DNA of 64,000 nt from JBIOXB01 sp050732395. Lineage in GTDB: Bacteria; Zhuqueibacterota; Zhuqueibacteria; Zhuqueibacterales; Zhuqueibacteraceae. The DNA is taken from positions 21,522 to 85,521 of the forward strand of contig JBOHQX010000398.1 in NCBI GenBank assembly GCA_050732395.1, in the 5' to 3' direction. This document shows positions 26,266 through 35,478 of the stretch, piece after piece (position 1 is the stretch's first letter; each line of letters starts with the position of its first letter). The notes beneath the pieces are model-generated. The model did not search any database. It saw only the letters and a list, made by a program, of their open reading frames with translations, and was not told where the DNA came from. Both the position numbers and the translations under genes were made by a program.

Positions 26266-29200
26266 ATGCGCTTCCGCAACAAAAGTCTATTTGTGCTTAC
26301 CGTGAGTTGTGCCGCCCTCACCTTCGGCTACTCTGCCCTCGACAAGAAGGCCTCCCGGCAGAACTCGGGAGATCCGTTCGACAACAAGTTGCGAAAACAA
26401 TATTCCGGCCCCAATCTTGACGAAAAACGCCGTGTCTTTGAGAAAGAGCTCGCGAGCCTGCCGCAAAAAATCGCCGCCTGTCTAGCGGATCAGCAACAAC
26501 GAGCAGACCATGCAACCCTCGCGCAACAGCACGCCGCTTGGGCGCGTATGTCACAAATCGCCGGCGGCAGCTTGCAGGTTTACTGGAACGAAGATCGATC
26601 GGTGCCTATCCTGATCAAGGGCAGACAACTGCAAGAACGTGCATTACAGCGCGCCGCGCTTGCCAATGACGCGGCGGTGGGGCAACAGACCCAATCTTTT
26701 CTCCAGGAAAACGCCGAGTTATTGCGCATCAAGAACCCTGAGCTAGAATTTGCACTCACCAAGATCGAGCACGATCCATATGGCCTTGTGCATGCGCGTT
26801 ACCAGCAGATTTATCAGGGTCTGGAAGTATGGGGCCGTAATCTCGTCGTTCATGTAAACGCTCATGGAGCTGTGGAGAGCATGAACGGCCGTTATTTGCC
26901 GACGCCCAATTTGTCCCTCACCGAAGCACAGCTCTCAGCCACGCAGGCCGAGCGCATTGCCCGACAAAAGTTCGGCACTGCCGCGCGTGCGACATTCGAG
27001 TCAGACAGCCGCAAGGTGATTTATGTCGACGTTCAAAACCTCGCCCGCATCGCCTGGCTGGTGCAACTGCGTGCAGGGCTCGAGGCCAATTGGCATTATT
27101 TTATCGACGCGCAGAGCGGTGAGATTCTGCATGACTATAACCACGTCATGTACGACGGCCCGGCGACGGGCACGGGCGTGGATTTGTTCAATCGCACCCG
27201 CAATTTGAACATCTATCAAATCGGCAGCCCGTACTACTTGATCAACGCTTCCAAACCGATGTTCAAACCCGCTTCTTCTTCGTTTCCAGACAAGGGGGAA
27301 GGGGTGATTTATACCTTTGACGTACGCAACGGTGACGGCGGTCAGTTGTACTACGTTACCTCCACCAATCCCAATTCGTGGAACAACCGCGCGGCGGTTT
27401 CCGCGGCAGCAAATGGCGCCCTGGTGTATGATTACTATTTGCAAATTCACGGCCGCAACGCCATTGACGCCTCCGGCTCGACCATGAATCTGGCGGTCAA
27501 TTTCAAGCAGAATTACAACAACGCCTTTTGGAATGGCCAGGTCATGGTTTTTGGGAACGGTGACGGCAACCAATTCAGCGATCTTGCCGCGGCTTTAGAC
27601 GTTACCGCGCATGAGATGAGCCACGGCGTGGTTGAAAATACCGCGAACCTGGTTTATGAAAACCAACCCGGTGCGCTCAATGAATCTTTTGCTGATGTTT
27701 TCGGGGCTTTGTTTGAATTCTGGGTCGAAGGCAATAGCGGCGATTGGCTCATCGGTGAAGACGTGACCACACCGGGCACGGTGGGTGATGCCTTGCGCGA
27801 CATGGAAAATCCTGCCTCGAATCGCGTGGCCTTCGGCGGACAACCAACGAGGATGAGCGAGTTCCAAAACTTGCCGAACACGGAAGCGGGTGACAACGGC
27901 GGCGTGCATATCAACAGCGGCATACCCAATCGCGCATTCTATTTGTATGCCACTGCGGTCGGCCGGGCCGCGGCTGAGAGGGTTTATTATCAGGCACTTG
28001 CGAATTATCTCACGCGCAATGCGCAGTTCATCGATTGCCGCCTGGCCGTGATCAAGGCGGCGGAAGATATTTACGGCGTGGGTAGCGCGCAAGCCACAGC
28101 CGCCGGGCAAGCGTTCGACGTCGTTGAGATTCTCAGCGGCGACGGCACACCTCCGCCGCAGCCTCAACCGCCGGTTCAAGGCACGGAGTATTTGGCCATC
28201 ATCAGCACGCAAAACGGACAATTGTACCGCACCAATACTAACGGGCAGCAACGAGTTCTGCTTTCGAGCCAGCCTTTAGGCAGCCGGCCAGCGGTGACCG
28301 ACGATGGGGCTTACGTGCTTTATGTTGACGACACGGCCAACCTGCATTTGGTCGGCTCCGACGGCGCCAATGATCAGCAGATCACGAATTCCGGCGTTTT
28401 CAACAATGTTTCGATCTCTCCCAACGGGCGTTTCCTGGCAGTGACCACAACGCTGGGCCAGCCGGTCATTTTCATCGCAGACCTGGACAGCCCGAATCCC
28501 GCTTTTACGCCGACGCAGCTTTATACGCCGACCTACACCCAAGGGGAGGAAGCCGGCAACATTCTCTTCCCCGACCGCATCGATTGGGCTTCTGACAATG
28601 AAACCCTGATGTATGATGCGTTCAATATCATCGTGGATTCAAACGGTGACACGACAGGTTACTGGGACATCAACCTGTTGCGTAGCAGCGACGGTTCGAT
28701 TGCGCGACTGTTCCCGCCACAGCGGCCGGGCGTCAGTATCGGCAATGCGGTTTTTGCTTCAAACACGGATAACGTTATTGCCTTTGACTTCGTCGATGAA
28801 CTAGGTAATGTGAAAGTCGTGGCCGTGAATTTGAACACGGGCGATCAAGGCGTGGTTACCAACAATTTCAGCTCGCTCGGCAGCCCGTCCTTTTCGCGCG
28901 ATGACAGGCGCGTGTATTATCATTATATTGAGAACAACACTGCGAACGTGTGGTATGTCAACCTATTGCCGGACGGTGTCACCGGAGACGGCAACGACGT
29001 CAACCTAGTGCAGGGTGGTGTGTTTCCGGTCAGCTTCACTGTTGGCACGCGTCCGTCGAGTGTGGAATCGAAAGACGGGTTGGTACCCAATGGCTTTGCG
29101 TTGCAGCAAAACTATCCTAACCCGTTCAACCCCGAAACCTCTATACGTTACAGCCTGCCGTGGCCGGCGAAGGTCAAGCTCGCAGTTTTTGATCAGCTTG

Positions 29201-29382
29201 GCCGGGAAGTGGTAACGCTGGTGGACGAGCAAAAGAGCGCAGGCGAGGCACTTGTGATCTGGAGCGGCCGTGATCGGAGCGGCGCTCACCTCGGGAGCGG
29301 GATCTATTTTTATCGCCTGCAAGCGACTTCACCGGCAGGTAATGTGACGACGATGACGCGCAAGATGACTTTGCTTAAATAG
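26266..29382 (+). CDS. Secreted M4 (thermolysin-type) metalloprotease with sorting domain
   Basis: 1038 residues with an excellent ribosome site (AAGGAGGAG). Order: signal peptide (1-24); fungalysin/thermolysin propeptide and PepSY region (to about 300); M4 catalytic domain with HEMSH at 449-453, third zinc ligand E473 in NESFADVFG (24 residues after H449, as in thermolysin), and the catalytic histidine H548 in DNGGVHINSG; a TolB/WD40-like beta-propeller (about 640-930); and a C-terminal FlgD-like type IX sorting domain (NYPNPFNPETSI ... LGREVVTL). It should be exported and surface-attached or released to digest protein. Confidence 0.94.
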   Translation: MRFRNKSLFVLTVSCAALTFGYSALDKKASRQNSGDPFDNKLRKQYSGPNLDEKRRVFEKELASLPQKIAACLADQQQRADHATLAQQHAAWARMSQIAGGSLQVYWNEDRSVPILIKGRQLQERALQRAALANDAAVGQQTQSFLQENAELLRIKNPELEFALTKIEHDPYGLVHARYQQIYQGLEVWGRNLVVHVNAHGAVESMNGRYLPTPNLSLTEAQLSATQAERIARQKFGTAARATFESDSRKVIYVDVQNLARIAWLVQLRAGLEANWHYFIDAQSGEILHDYNHVMYDGPATGTGVDLFNRTRNLNIYQIGSPYYLINASKPMFKPASSSFPDKGEGVIYTFDVRNGDGGQLYYVTSTNPNSWNNRAAVSAAANGALVYDYYLQIHGRNAIDASGSTMNLAVNFKQNYNNAFWNGQVMVFGNGDGNQFSDLAAALDVTAHEMSHGVVENTANLVYENQPGALNESFADVFGALFEFWVEGNSGDWLIGEDVTTPGTVGDALRDMENPASNRVAFGGQPTRMSEFQNLPNTEAGDNGGVHINSGIPNRAFYLYATAVGRAAAERVYYQALANYLTRNAQFIDCRLAVIKAAEDIYGVGSAQATAAGQAFDVVEILSGDGTPPPQPQPPVQGTEYLAIISTQNGQLYRTNTNGQQRVLLSSQPLGSRPAVTDDGAYVLYVDDTANLHLVGSDGANDQQITNSGVFNNVSISPNGRFLAVTTTLGQPVIFIADLDSPNPAFTPTQLYTPTYTQGEEAGNILFPDRIDWASDNETLMYDAFNIIVDSNGDTTGYWDINLLRSSDGSIARLFPPQRPGVSIGNAVFASNTDNVIAFDFVDELGNVKVVAVNLNTGDQGVVTNNFSSLGSPSFSRDDRRVYYHYIENNTANVWYVNLLPDGVTGDGNDVNLVQGGVFPVSFTVGTRPSSVESKDGLVPNGFALQQNYPNPFNPETSIRYSLPWPAKVKLAVFDQLGREVVTLVDEQKSAGEALVIWSGRDRSGAHLGSGIYFYRLQATSPAGNVTTMTRKMTLLK

Positions 29383-29383
29383 C

Positions 29384-29468
29384 CAGTGATCAGTGTTCAG
29401 TGATTAGTAATTAGTGATTAGTAATTAGTAAGTTTTCATTTATCACTTGATCACTGATCACTGAATAA
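29384..29468. repeat. Heptanucleotide tandem repeat with inverted partner
   Basis: Seven in-register 7-nt units from 29384 (CAGTGAT, CAGTGTT, CAGTGAT, TAGTAAT, TAGTGAT, TAGTAAT, TAGTAAG), then three reverse-complement units (ATCACTT, GATCACT, GATCACT) at 29442-29462. The two halves can pair into a long hairpin directly after the protease stop, where it could act as a terminator. Confidence 0.85.
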
Positions 29469-29540
29469 ACCTCAACCCCATTCGATAGCACCATTCACCT
29501 CGATCAGCGTGACAGCCATGCTCCTCAGGAGAAAGCAACT

Positions 29541-30632
29541 GTGAACATCATCTTCATCGAGACCTTTTATGGGGGTTCGCACAAAAGCTTTATGGACGGT
29601 CTCATCAAATATAGCCGCCATCCCATCACCTCCATTATCTTGCCTTCGCGTTTTTGGAAATGGCGCATGCGCAGCGCGGCCCTGTATATCGCTGAGAATT
29701 TCCGCCATGCCTTGCGGAATTGCGACTTGATTGTCGCCACGGATTTGCTCAATCTCGCCGAGTTGAAGGCCTTGGCCGGTTTCACCTGCCCGGCGATCAT
29801 GTTTTTCCATGAGAACCAGTTGACCTATCCCACGCCCGAAGGCGACAAGCCCGAGGTCGACTTGGGCCTCGCTAATGTTGTTTCTGCGCTCGCGGCCGAG
29901 GTGTGTTTGTTCAATTCGCATTACCAATCGCGCAAATTCGATCAAGCGTTGAAGCAATTCATCAATGACATTCCGGAATTCGTGCCCGAGCGCGCGCACG
30001 AGCACATCATGGCCAAGACGAAGGTGATGTACATGGGCATGGATCTCTCCGGTTTTCCCGATCGTCGCATCATCAGGAATCCCGTGCCCGTGATTCTGTG
30101 GAACCATCGCTGGGAATTCGATAAGCAGCCGCACGTTTTCTTTGCAGAAATGTACAAGCTCGTGGAAGAAGGACTCGATTTCCGGCTGATTGTTCTCGGC
30201 GAAAATTTTCAAATGCATCCGAAAGAATTCATCGAAGCACGCGACCGGCTGGGAGAGCACATCATCCAATACGGTTTTGTCGAAAGCATCGAGGACTATG
30301 CCAAATTCGTGCTGAAATCGGACATCATCGTCTCCACGGCGATTCAAGAGAATTTCGGCTACGCCGTGGCCGAAGCGATTTATTGCTACACGCTGCCACT
30401 GCTGCCCAATCGCCTGAGCTATCCCGAAATCCTGCCGGAGAAATTTCATCGCCAGTTTTTGTATCAGAACCAAGAAGATTTGCATCAAAAACTAAAGCAT
30501 TTGCTGGCCAACTATCGCCAGCTCGATGAGGTAAGGCAGGAGTTGGTCGAGGTTTTTGCAAAATTTGATTGGAAGAATCGGGTGAGTGAGTTTGATGAGT
30601 TGTTTGAGAGGGTGGCAACTTACGGGCGATGA
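29541..30632 (+). CDS. tRNA-queuosine alpha-mannosyltransferase family (DUF3524) glycosyltransferase
   Basis: 363 residues starting at GTG, supported by AGGAGAAAGC 6 nt upstream. The N-terminus IIFIETFYGGSHKSFMDGL and the motif MFFHENQLTYPTP are the DUF3524 signature of the QTMAN/GTDC1 family, which in animals mannosylates queuosine in tRNA-Asp. The second half is a GT-B donor domain (PVILWNHRWEFDKQP, ENFGYAVAEAIYCYTLPLLP). A role in queuosine-tRNA modification is inferred from the family; the bacterial substrate is less certain. It stands alone between repeats. Confidence 0.85.
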   Translation: MNIIFIETFYGGSHKSFMDGLIKYSRHPITSIILPSRFWKWRMRSAALYIAENFRHALRNCDLIVATDLLNLAELKALAGFTCPAIMFFHENQLTYPTPEGDKPEVDLGLANVVSALAAEVCLFNSHYQSRKFDQALKQFINDIPEFVPERAHEHIMAKTKVMYMGMDLSGFPDRRIIRNPVPVILWNHRWEFDKQPHVFFAEMYKLVEEGLDFRLIVLGENFQMHPKEFIEARDRLGEHIIQYGFVESIEDYAKFVLKSDIIVSTAIQENFGYAVAEAIYCYTLPLLPNRLSYPEILPEKFHRQFLYQNQEDLHQKLKHLLANYRQLDEVRQELVEVFAKFDWKNRVSEFDELFERVATYGR

Positions 30633-31049
30633 TTTTGGTTTCGAGCTCTCACACCATTTTGGGCCGAGGGCTGCAGCGCGAATTGGTTGGCTGTCGCTGG
30701 TTTCGAACGGTCGTATAAGGCCACATGATGTTTTCTTGAGGAGTGAGCCGGCGTTGCCAGGGCTTGCTCCGCTCACAGTTTCCTGCCTTTCAAATATAAA
30801 TACTTGCTTCTTGGAGTAAGCATTTATATCATCACTTGGGTCCTCTCCTTGTGAAATCATCAGTTCTGCAAACAAAGAAGCAAAAGCTCTAGCGAAGCTG
30901 AATCATCTCAATATTGTCATCGGGCCAAGTGAAAGTATTGAATAATGGCCTGACGAGGATTCATGCGCGTGGCGTTACTGAGGCCACGCTGAATTCGACA
31001 AAGTACTTCCTTACGTGTTTCAAATCATTCAATAATATCTGGTAGTATT
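30633..31049. other. 417-nt intergenic region with a stem-loop
   Basis: No convincing gene. A hairpin with arms 30794-30808 and 30815-30829 (ATATAAATACTTGCT paired with AGTAAGCATTTATAT, two mismatches) lies here. A TATTGAAT / ATTCAATA inverted pair (30936-30943 and 31027-31034) brackets the region before the sigma-54 activator and could be a regulatory site. Confidence 0.4.
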
Positions 31050-32621
31050 ATGTCCAGCTATCGTACCCTCTTCGAAATCGGCAAATCGCTCTTTGGCGAA
31101 ACCGACATGAGCAAGCTGCTGCCGCTGGCAATGGACAAAGTCATCGAGCAGACGAAAGCCCACTGCGGCATGATCATCGTATACAGCCCGGAGGGTGAAT
31201 TGCAGTTCCAAGTCGCGCGCGATCATCTCCAAAAAGATATCGAGCAGCCGGAGAAAGAAATCAGCACGACCATCGTACAGCGGGTACGAGAAAGCGACCT
31301 ATATTACGTCAACAAAAACGTCTTGGAAGATCCAAGCTTTGATAAAAGCCTCAGCATTCGTCGTATATCCATTCTTTCCGTTGCCGGCGCGCCCTTGCGT
31401 CATCAAGGCGAAGTCCTCGGCGTGATCTATGTCGACAATCGCGACATGAAAGTGATCTTTGACGACGAATCCGGCAGGCTGCTCAGTATGTTTGCCGAGT
31501 TGATTTCGGTTGCCGTCAAGAACGCACTGCTGCGCATGGAAGAGCGCCAGGAACGTCAGCGATTGGAATTTGAAGCCGCACAAGCGGCTCTCAAGCTGCG
31601 CCAGAAAAGTGAGCTGCTGCGCAAGTTGGAAACGCAGTTGGCGGTTAGCGAGGGGTTTGGCCAATTCAAGGGCCTCAAAAGCAGGGCGATGCTGGAGGTC
31701 TTCCATCTCATTAAGAAAGCTGCTCCTACCGATGCTCCGGTATTGATCCTTGGGGAGACCGGTACGGGGAAAGAACTGGTAGCACGAGCTTTGCATAACA
31801 ACAGTTTGCGCCGCGAACAACCTTTTATCAAAGTCAATTGTGCCGGCCTGGCTGAAAATCTGCTGGAATCCGAGCTTTTCGGCCACGTCAAGGGAGCGTT
31901 TACCGGCGCGAATAAAGATAAAGTGGGATACTTCGAAATTGCCGATAGCGGCACCATTTTTTTGGACGAAATCGCAAAATCCAGCGCTAATTTTCAAACC
32001 AAATTACTCGGGGTCTTGGAATACGGGGAGTTTCTTCGCATGGGCGAAGTGCGAACAAATTCGCACAAAACGGACGTCCGTGTCATTGCTGCGGCCAGCC
32101 CGAATCTTCGGGAGCTCATCGTGCAGGACCGTTTTTATCTGGATCTCTTTCATCGCCTCAAGGTTGTGGAAATCCAAGTTCCGCCCTTGCGCGAGCGTGG
32201 TGACGATATTCCAGAGCTCGCTGACTTTTTCCTTCGCCGATATGCCGAGAAATACCGAAAAACAATTCATGGCCTAAGCGCCGAGGCCGGCGGGTTGCTG
32301 TTGCGATACCACTGGCCTGGCAACGTGCGCGAGCTGCAGCACGCGATTGAGTACGCTGTCATTCATGCGGAGGGCGAAATCATTCAAACGGATGATCTAC
32401 CGCGTGACGTATATCAACCTTCTCCGCATGTGACCATCGAGCGCGACGGACTTACTTATGCGGAAGGCAAGAAGAATTGGGAGAGAGGTTATTTCTGTGG
32501 ACTTTTGCTTAAGACCAACGGCAATATCGCAGAAGCGGCGCGTCTCGCCGGTTTGGACAAGAGCAATTTGTGGAAAAAGCTGCGTGATCTTGACATAGAC
32601 GCGAAAGATTTTGAGAAGTAA
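31050..32621 (+). CDS. Sigma-54-dependent transcriptional activator with GAF sensor domain
   Basis: 523 residues. An N-terminal GAF domain (about 1-165, ending GVIYVDNRDMKVIFDDES) is followed by a helical linker and the AAA+ domain with Walker A GETGTGKE (near 235), the sigma-54-contacting GAFTGA loop, Walker B GTIFLDE and WPGNVREL. A Fis-type helix-turn-helix closes the protein (GNIAEAARLAGLDKSNLWKKL). It should remodel sigma-54 RNA polymerase in response to a small ligand or redox cue. No -24/-12 promoter was found in the immediate downstream gap, so targets are probably elsewhere. Confidence 0.93.
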   Translation: MSSYRTLFEIGKSLFGETDMSKLLPLAMDKVIEQTKAHCGMIIVYSPEGELQFQVARDHLQKDIEQPEKEISTTIVQRVRESDLYYVNKNVLEDPSFDKSLSIRRISILSVAGAPLRHQGEVLGVIYVDNRDMKVIFDDESGRLLSMFAELISVAVKNALLRMEERQERQRLEFEAAQAALKLRQKSELLRKLETQLAVSEGFGQFKGLKSRAMLEVFHLIKKAAPTDAPVLILGETGTGKELVARALHNNSLRREQPFIKVNCAGLAENLLESELFGHVKGAFTGANKDKVGYFEIADSGTIFLDEIAKSSANFQTKLLGVLEYGEFLRMGEVRTNSHKTDVRVIAAASPNLRELIVQDRFYLDLFHRLKVVEIQVPPLRERGDDIPELADFFLRRYAEKYRKTIHGLSAEAGGLLLRYHWPGNVRELQHAIEYAVIHAEGEIIQTDDLPRDVYQPSPHVTIERDGLTYAEGKKNWERGYFCGLLLKTNGNIAEAARLAGLDKSNLWKKLRDLDIDAKDFEK

Positions 32622-32863
32622 ATTCTGCGGCTGTACGTTCCCGTATCTTGACTGGTAGTTGCATTTTTTACCCCGCGGTGGTTATTGACACCACGATTCC
32701 CTCCCGCATTTTCTCATAACTATTCCCCTCATTGTTCCGGCGACTAGACTTCACCTGTACAAAAACAATCAGTTGAATCAAGAAGCCATTCTGCCTTTTT
32801 CTCTGTTGTCGACGGCACGCTCCTTGTGTTGTCTAAAAACAACTCACACTGATCACAGCAGCG

Positions 32864-33199
32864 GTGCAAATCAATCGTGCGCTGCTTCAGAATCTCAAAC
32901 CTTATTTCATTACCTCGCGCGGAATGGAGGTAAGTAACGATAGCGACCGGAACAAATTTGAAAAGAATGTCTGTAATCGCAATGGCCAAGACGGAATTTT
33001 TCACTACTCGAGTTCCAACAACACCTTTGGACCGGGGAATACCGCCAACTCCAACGAATACGGTATCAGATTTGACGGCAGCAACATCAAGGTGATTAAG
33101 AATGATTTTCACTGCAATACATTAGGCGACATTCTCGATGCTGGAACCGGCAGCACGGTCATCAAAAATTCCACCGGGCCGCTGCCTGGATGTCTATAA
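32864..33199 (+). pseudogene. Remnant of a parallel beta-helix (NosD-like) protein
   Basis: About 110 residues with several beta-helix rungs (NKFEKNVCNRNGQDGIFHYS, SNNTFGPGNTANSNEYGIRF, NIKVIKNDFHCNTLGDILD). There is no signal peptide or plausible start at either end, and such proteins normally have many more rungs. I read it as a leftover of a larger secreted gene. The flanking 32622-32863 and 33200-33497 hold no other gene; the second holds a stem-loop. Confidence 0.55.
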
Positions 33200-33355
33200 T
33201 AGAAATGGGAAAACGGATTTGCACGCCGGGATTTTGATGTAAATCCGATTTTGCACGGATGAGAATGACAACACCATTGGAGATGTAAAAACGAATAAGG
33301 CCATAAAAAACGTTTGTGCAAACTCGTCGAATGGCGCTGCTGAGATAAGTTGTGG

Positions 33356-33399
33356 AGTATTGAATTGATGGAAGCTGTAACCTGCATCAATTCAATACT
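33356..33399. terminator. Perfect 15-bp stem-loop
   Basis: AGTATTGAATTGATG (33356-33370) and its exact reverse complement (33385-33399), 14-nt loop, 98 nt upstream of the BNR gene. A second small hairpin (TTTCGCAA, AAAA, TTGCGAGAA) follows directly. It could be a terminator for the decayed upstream gene or a mobile-element relic; no T-tract. Confidence 0.5.
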
Positions 33400-33497
33400 T
33401 TCGCAAAAAATTGCGAGAAAACGTGGGTTGGGATTGTCTTAAATATGGGGAGTAAGCCTGGCAACTAAACCAATAAGACTATTTTAGCAGGTGTGCT

Positions 33498-34142
33498 ATG
33501 AAACTTGGAAAGTTTTTTTCAGCGCTTGAGGTTAGCATGCTGGTCGTCATTGGCAATCAAGGAGTGCTGGCGCAAACCGACTTCTGGCAGCAGACCAACG
33601 GGCCTTTAGGCGGTACGGTGAATGTTGTTGCCGTGAACAACACCAACGGCTATGTCTTTGCTTTCGTTGAGGGCGCCGGCATGGTTCGCTCCACGGATAG
33701 CGGCGAAAGTTGGACGCCAGCCAATTCAGGATTGTCGGATCGCGTCGTGCACGCGATTACCATCAACGCCGATGGCGAACTCTTCGCCGGTACGAACGGT
33801 CAAGGCGTTTTTCGTTCCACGAACCAGGGTGAAAGCTGGGCGCAGGTCAACAGCGGTATCGCCTCCACGCACCGGAATATTCGGGCGCTTGCCGTCAATT
33901 CGATCTCAGGCGATCTTTTTGCCGGCGCTTCGGCCTCTGGCCTTTACCGTTCTCGTGATAATGGCAATACCTGGACCCCACTGCCCACCGGATTGAACGG
34001 AGCAGTCACGATTCAGGCGCTCGCCCTCAATCAGGGCAGCGGAGTTGTTTTCGCGGGCACAGACAACCGCGGCGAGCAATCACACGACGGGAGTGATCGT
34101 TGCCGGATCACATTGCGGCGGCGTTTTCCGTTCGAGCGATAA
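33498..34142 (+). CDS. BNR/Asp-box propeller protein, N-terminal part (frameshifted)
   Basis: Begins with a signal peptide (MKLGKFFSALEVSMLVVIGN...) and four beta-propeller blades carrying Asp-box motifs (RSTDSGESW, RSTNQGESW, RSRDNGNTW). Around 34066 the frame leaves the repeat pattern and ends after 25 unrelated residues, while the correct pattern continues in the overlapping frame of 34045-35235. The blade at the junction is also about 70 nt too short, so a deletion and frameshift, or a collapsed repeat in assembly, split one gene. An intact version would be a secreted propeller protein. Confidence 0.75.
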   Translation: MKLGKFFSALEVSMLVVIGNQGVLAQTDFWQQTNGPLGGTVNVVAVNNTNGYVFAFVEGAGMVRSTDSGESWTPANSGLSDRVVHAITINADGELFAGTNGQGVFRSTNQGESWAQVNSGIASTHRNIRALAVNSISGDLFAGASASGLYRSRDNGNTWTPLPTGLNGAVTIQALALNQGSGVVFAGTDNRGEQSHDGSDRCRITLRRRFPFER

Positions 34143-35235
34143 CGGAGAAAACTGGACCTGGGCGGGCTTGCCGGCTGCTTCGATACAAGCTCTTACCACT
34201 TTAGCCAATGGGTATTTCCTGGCAGGGACCGCACGTTTATTTCTTTTCGAAACCCAGGGCGATATCTATCGCTCCACGGATAATGGCATCACTTGGGAGC
34301 CGGTCACACCGGATAATGACGCTTATTTTTCTTTGGCTGTCGGCCCGAATGGGGAGATCTATGCCGGAACCGGATATTATCAGCTATGTGGCATCTTCAG
34401 TATTTGTGATTACGGCGATATCTATCGCTCAAACAACAACGGCAGCACTTGGACGAGAGTCGCTTCCAAACTTGATGATTTTGTCAATGCTTTGGCAGTC
34501 ACTCATGATGGAATCGTAATCGCTGGAACCGGTGAAGGCATCTACCGTTCTTCCGGGGAGTTTTGGCATAAAGTGCGGAATGCAACCACACTATCCTTGA
34601 TCATTCAGCCAACTACTAAGTATATTTTTGCGGGCACGACAGGTGGAATTCATCGCTCCAGCCCCGACGGAAATAGCTGGGGCATCGTTCTCCCTGGCTA
34701 TGTTACGTGGTCGCTGGCCAGTACGAATAACGGGCGTCTTTATGCGGGCACTGAAACCAGCGTTCTGCAATCCACAGATGATGAAGGATTACAATGGGCG
34801 CCGCTCAATGAAGGATTAGGGGGCCAGGTCGTGCGTGCGCTGGCGATCGATCACGCCAGCGAAAGATTATTTGCTGGCACGAACGGCCGCGGGGTGTTTC
34901 GGCAGGTGCGAATAAAAGATAACGTGGCGGAGCGCGAATCAAGTTCCGGTGCGCCAAGTGCTTTTGTTTTATACGCCAACGCGCCCAACCCCTTCAATCC
35001 CTCAACCACCATTCGATTTGACCTGCCGCAAGCCGGCGAGGTTGAATTACGGATTTTTGATATGCTTGGCCGGCATGTGCGCACACTGGTCAATAAGAAT
35101 CAGCCGGCCGGGCGTTATGCGATCGCGTGGGACGGCCGCAACGAACAGGGACAACCGGTGGCGAGCGGCACATTCATCTATCAGCTTCGCGCAGGAACTC
35201 TTGTGCAGTCGCGCAGGATGGCTATGGTGCGGTAA
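34045..35235 (+). CDS. BNR/Asp-box propeller protein, C-terminal part with sorting domain
   Basis: Continues the propeller from about SNHTTGVIVAGSHCGGVFRS, with further Asp-box motifs (RSSDNGENW, RSTDNGITW, RSNNNGSTW, RSSPDGNSW). It ends in a type IX/FlgD-like sorting domain (NAPNPFNPSTTI ... LGRHVRTLV ... GTFIYQLRAG). The nominal ATG at 34045 is an artefact of the frame; there is no signal peptide or ribosome site. It is one gene with 33498-34142. Confidence 0.75.
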   Translation: MFSRAQTTAASNHTTGVIVAGSHCGGVFRSSDNGENWTWAGLPAASIQALTTLANGYFLAGTARLFLFETQGDIYRSTDNGITWEPVTPDNDAYFSLAVGPNGEIYAGTGYYQLCGIFSICDYGDIYRSNNNGSTWTRVASKLDDFVNALAVTHDGIVIAGTGEGIYRSSGEFWHKVRNATTLSLIIQPTTKYIFAGTTGGIHRSSPDGNSWGIVLPGYVTWSLASTNNGRLYAGTETSVLQSTDDEGLQWAPLNEGLGGQVVRALAIDHASERLFAGTNGRGVFRQVRIKDNVAERESSSGAPSAFVLYANAPNPFNPSTTIRFDLPQAGEVELRIFDMLGRHVRTLVNKNQPAGRYAIAWDGRNEQGQPVASGTFIYQLRAGTLVQSRRMAMVR

Positions 35236-35478
35236 AAAATCGCGGCATTTTTTGGAATCTCACCGTCTATTCCTTGAAAGAGGGCTTGCCGTGGCTTGGG
35301 AACCATTCCAACGTTGGGCGAACAGTGCGAGTGCAAAAAATGGTGACAGGCTGATCACGATAACACCGCAAGCTTGCCGCCAGCCATGAAATGCCAGGAG
35401 CACATGATCTCTTGTGCGCACGGGCAATGGCTCTATCTGCGAGGGAAGGCCTCACCAATTAAATGACCGGGAGGTAGC

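Noticed and set aside
29384..29468. CRISPR-like array
   Set aside because: Units are 7 nt without spacers, and there are no cas genes; it is a short tandem repeat.
29472..30488. 338-codon minus-strand frame antisense to the DUF3524 glycosyltransferase
   Set aside because: The plus strand carries the conserved DUF3524 motifs and an SD-supported start; the minus frame is a mirror artefact.
32622..32720. Sigma-54 (-24/-12) promoter after the activator gene
   Set aside because: The TTGCA near 32660 lacks a GG at the right distance, so the motif is not supported.
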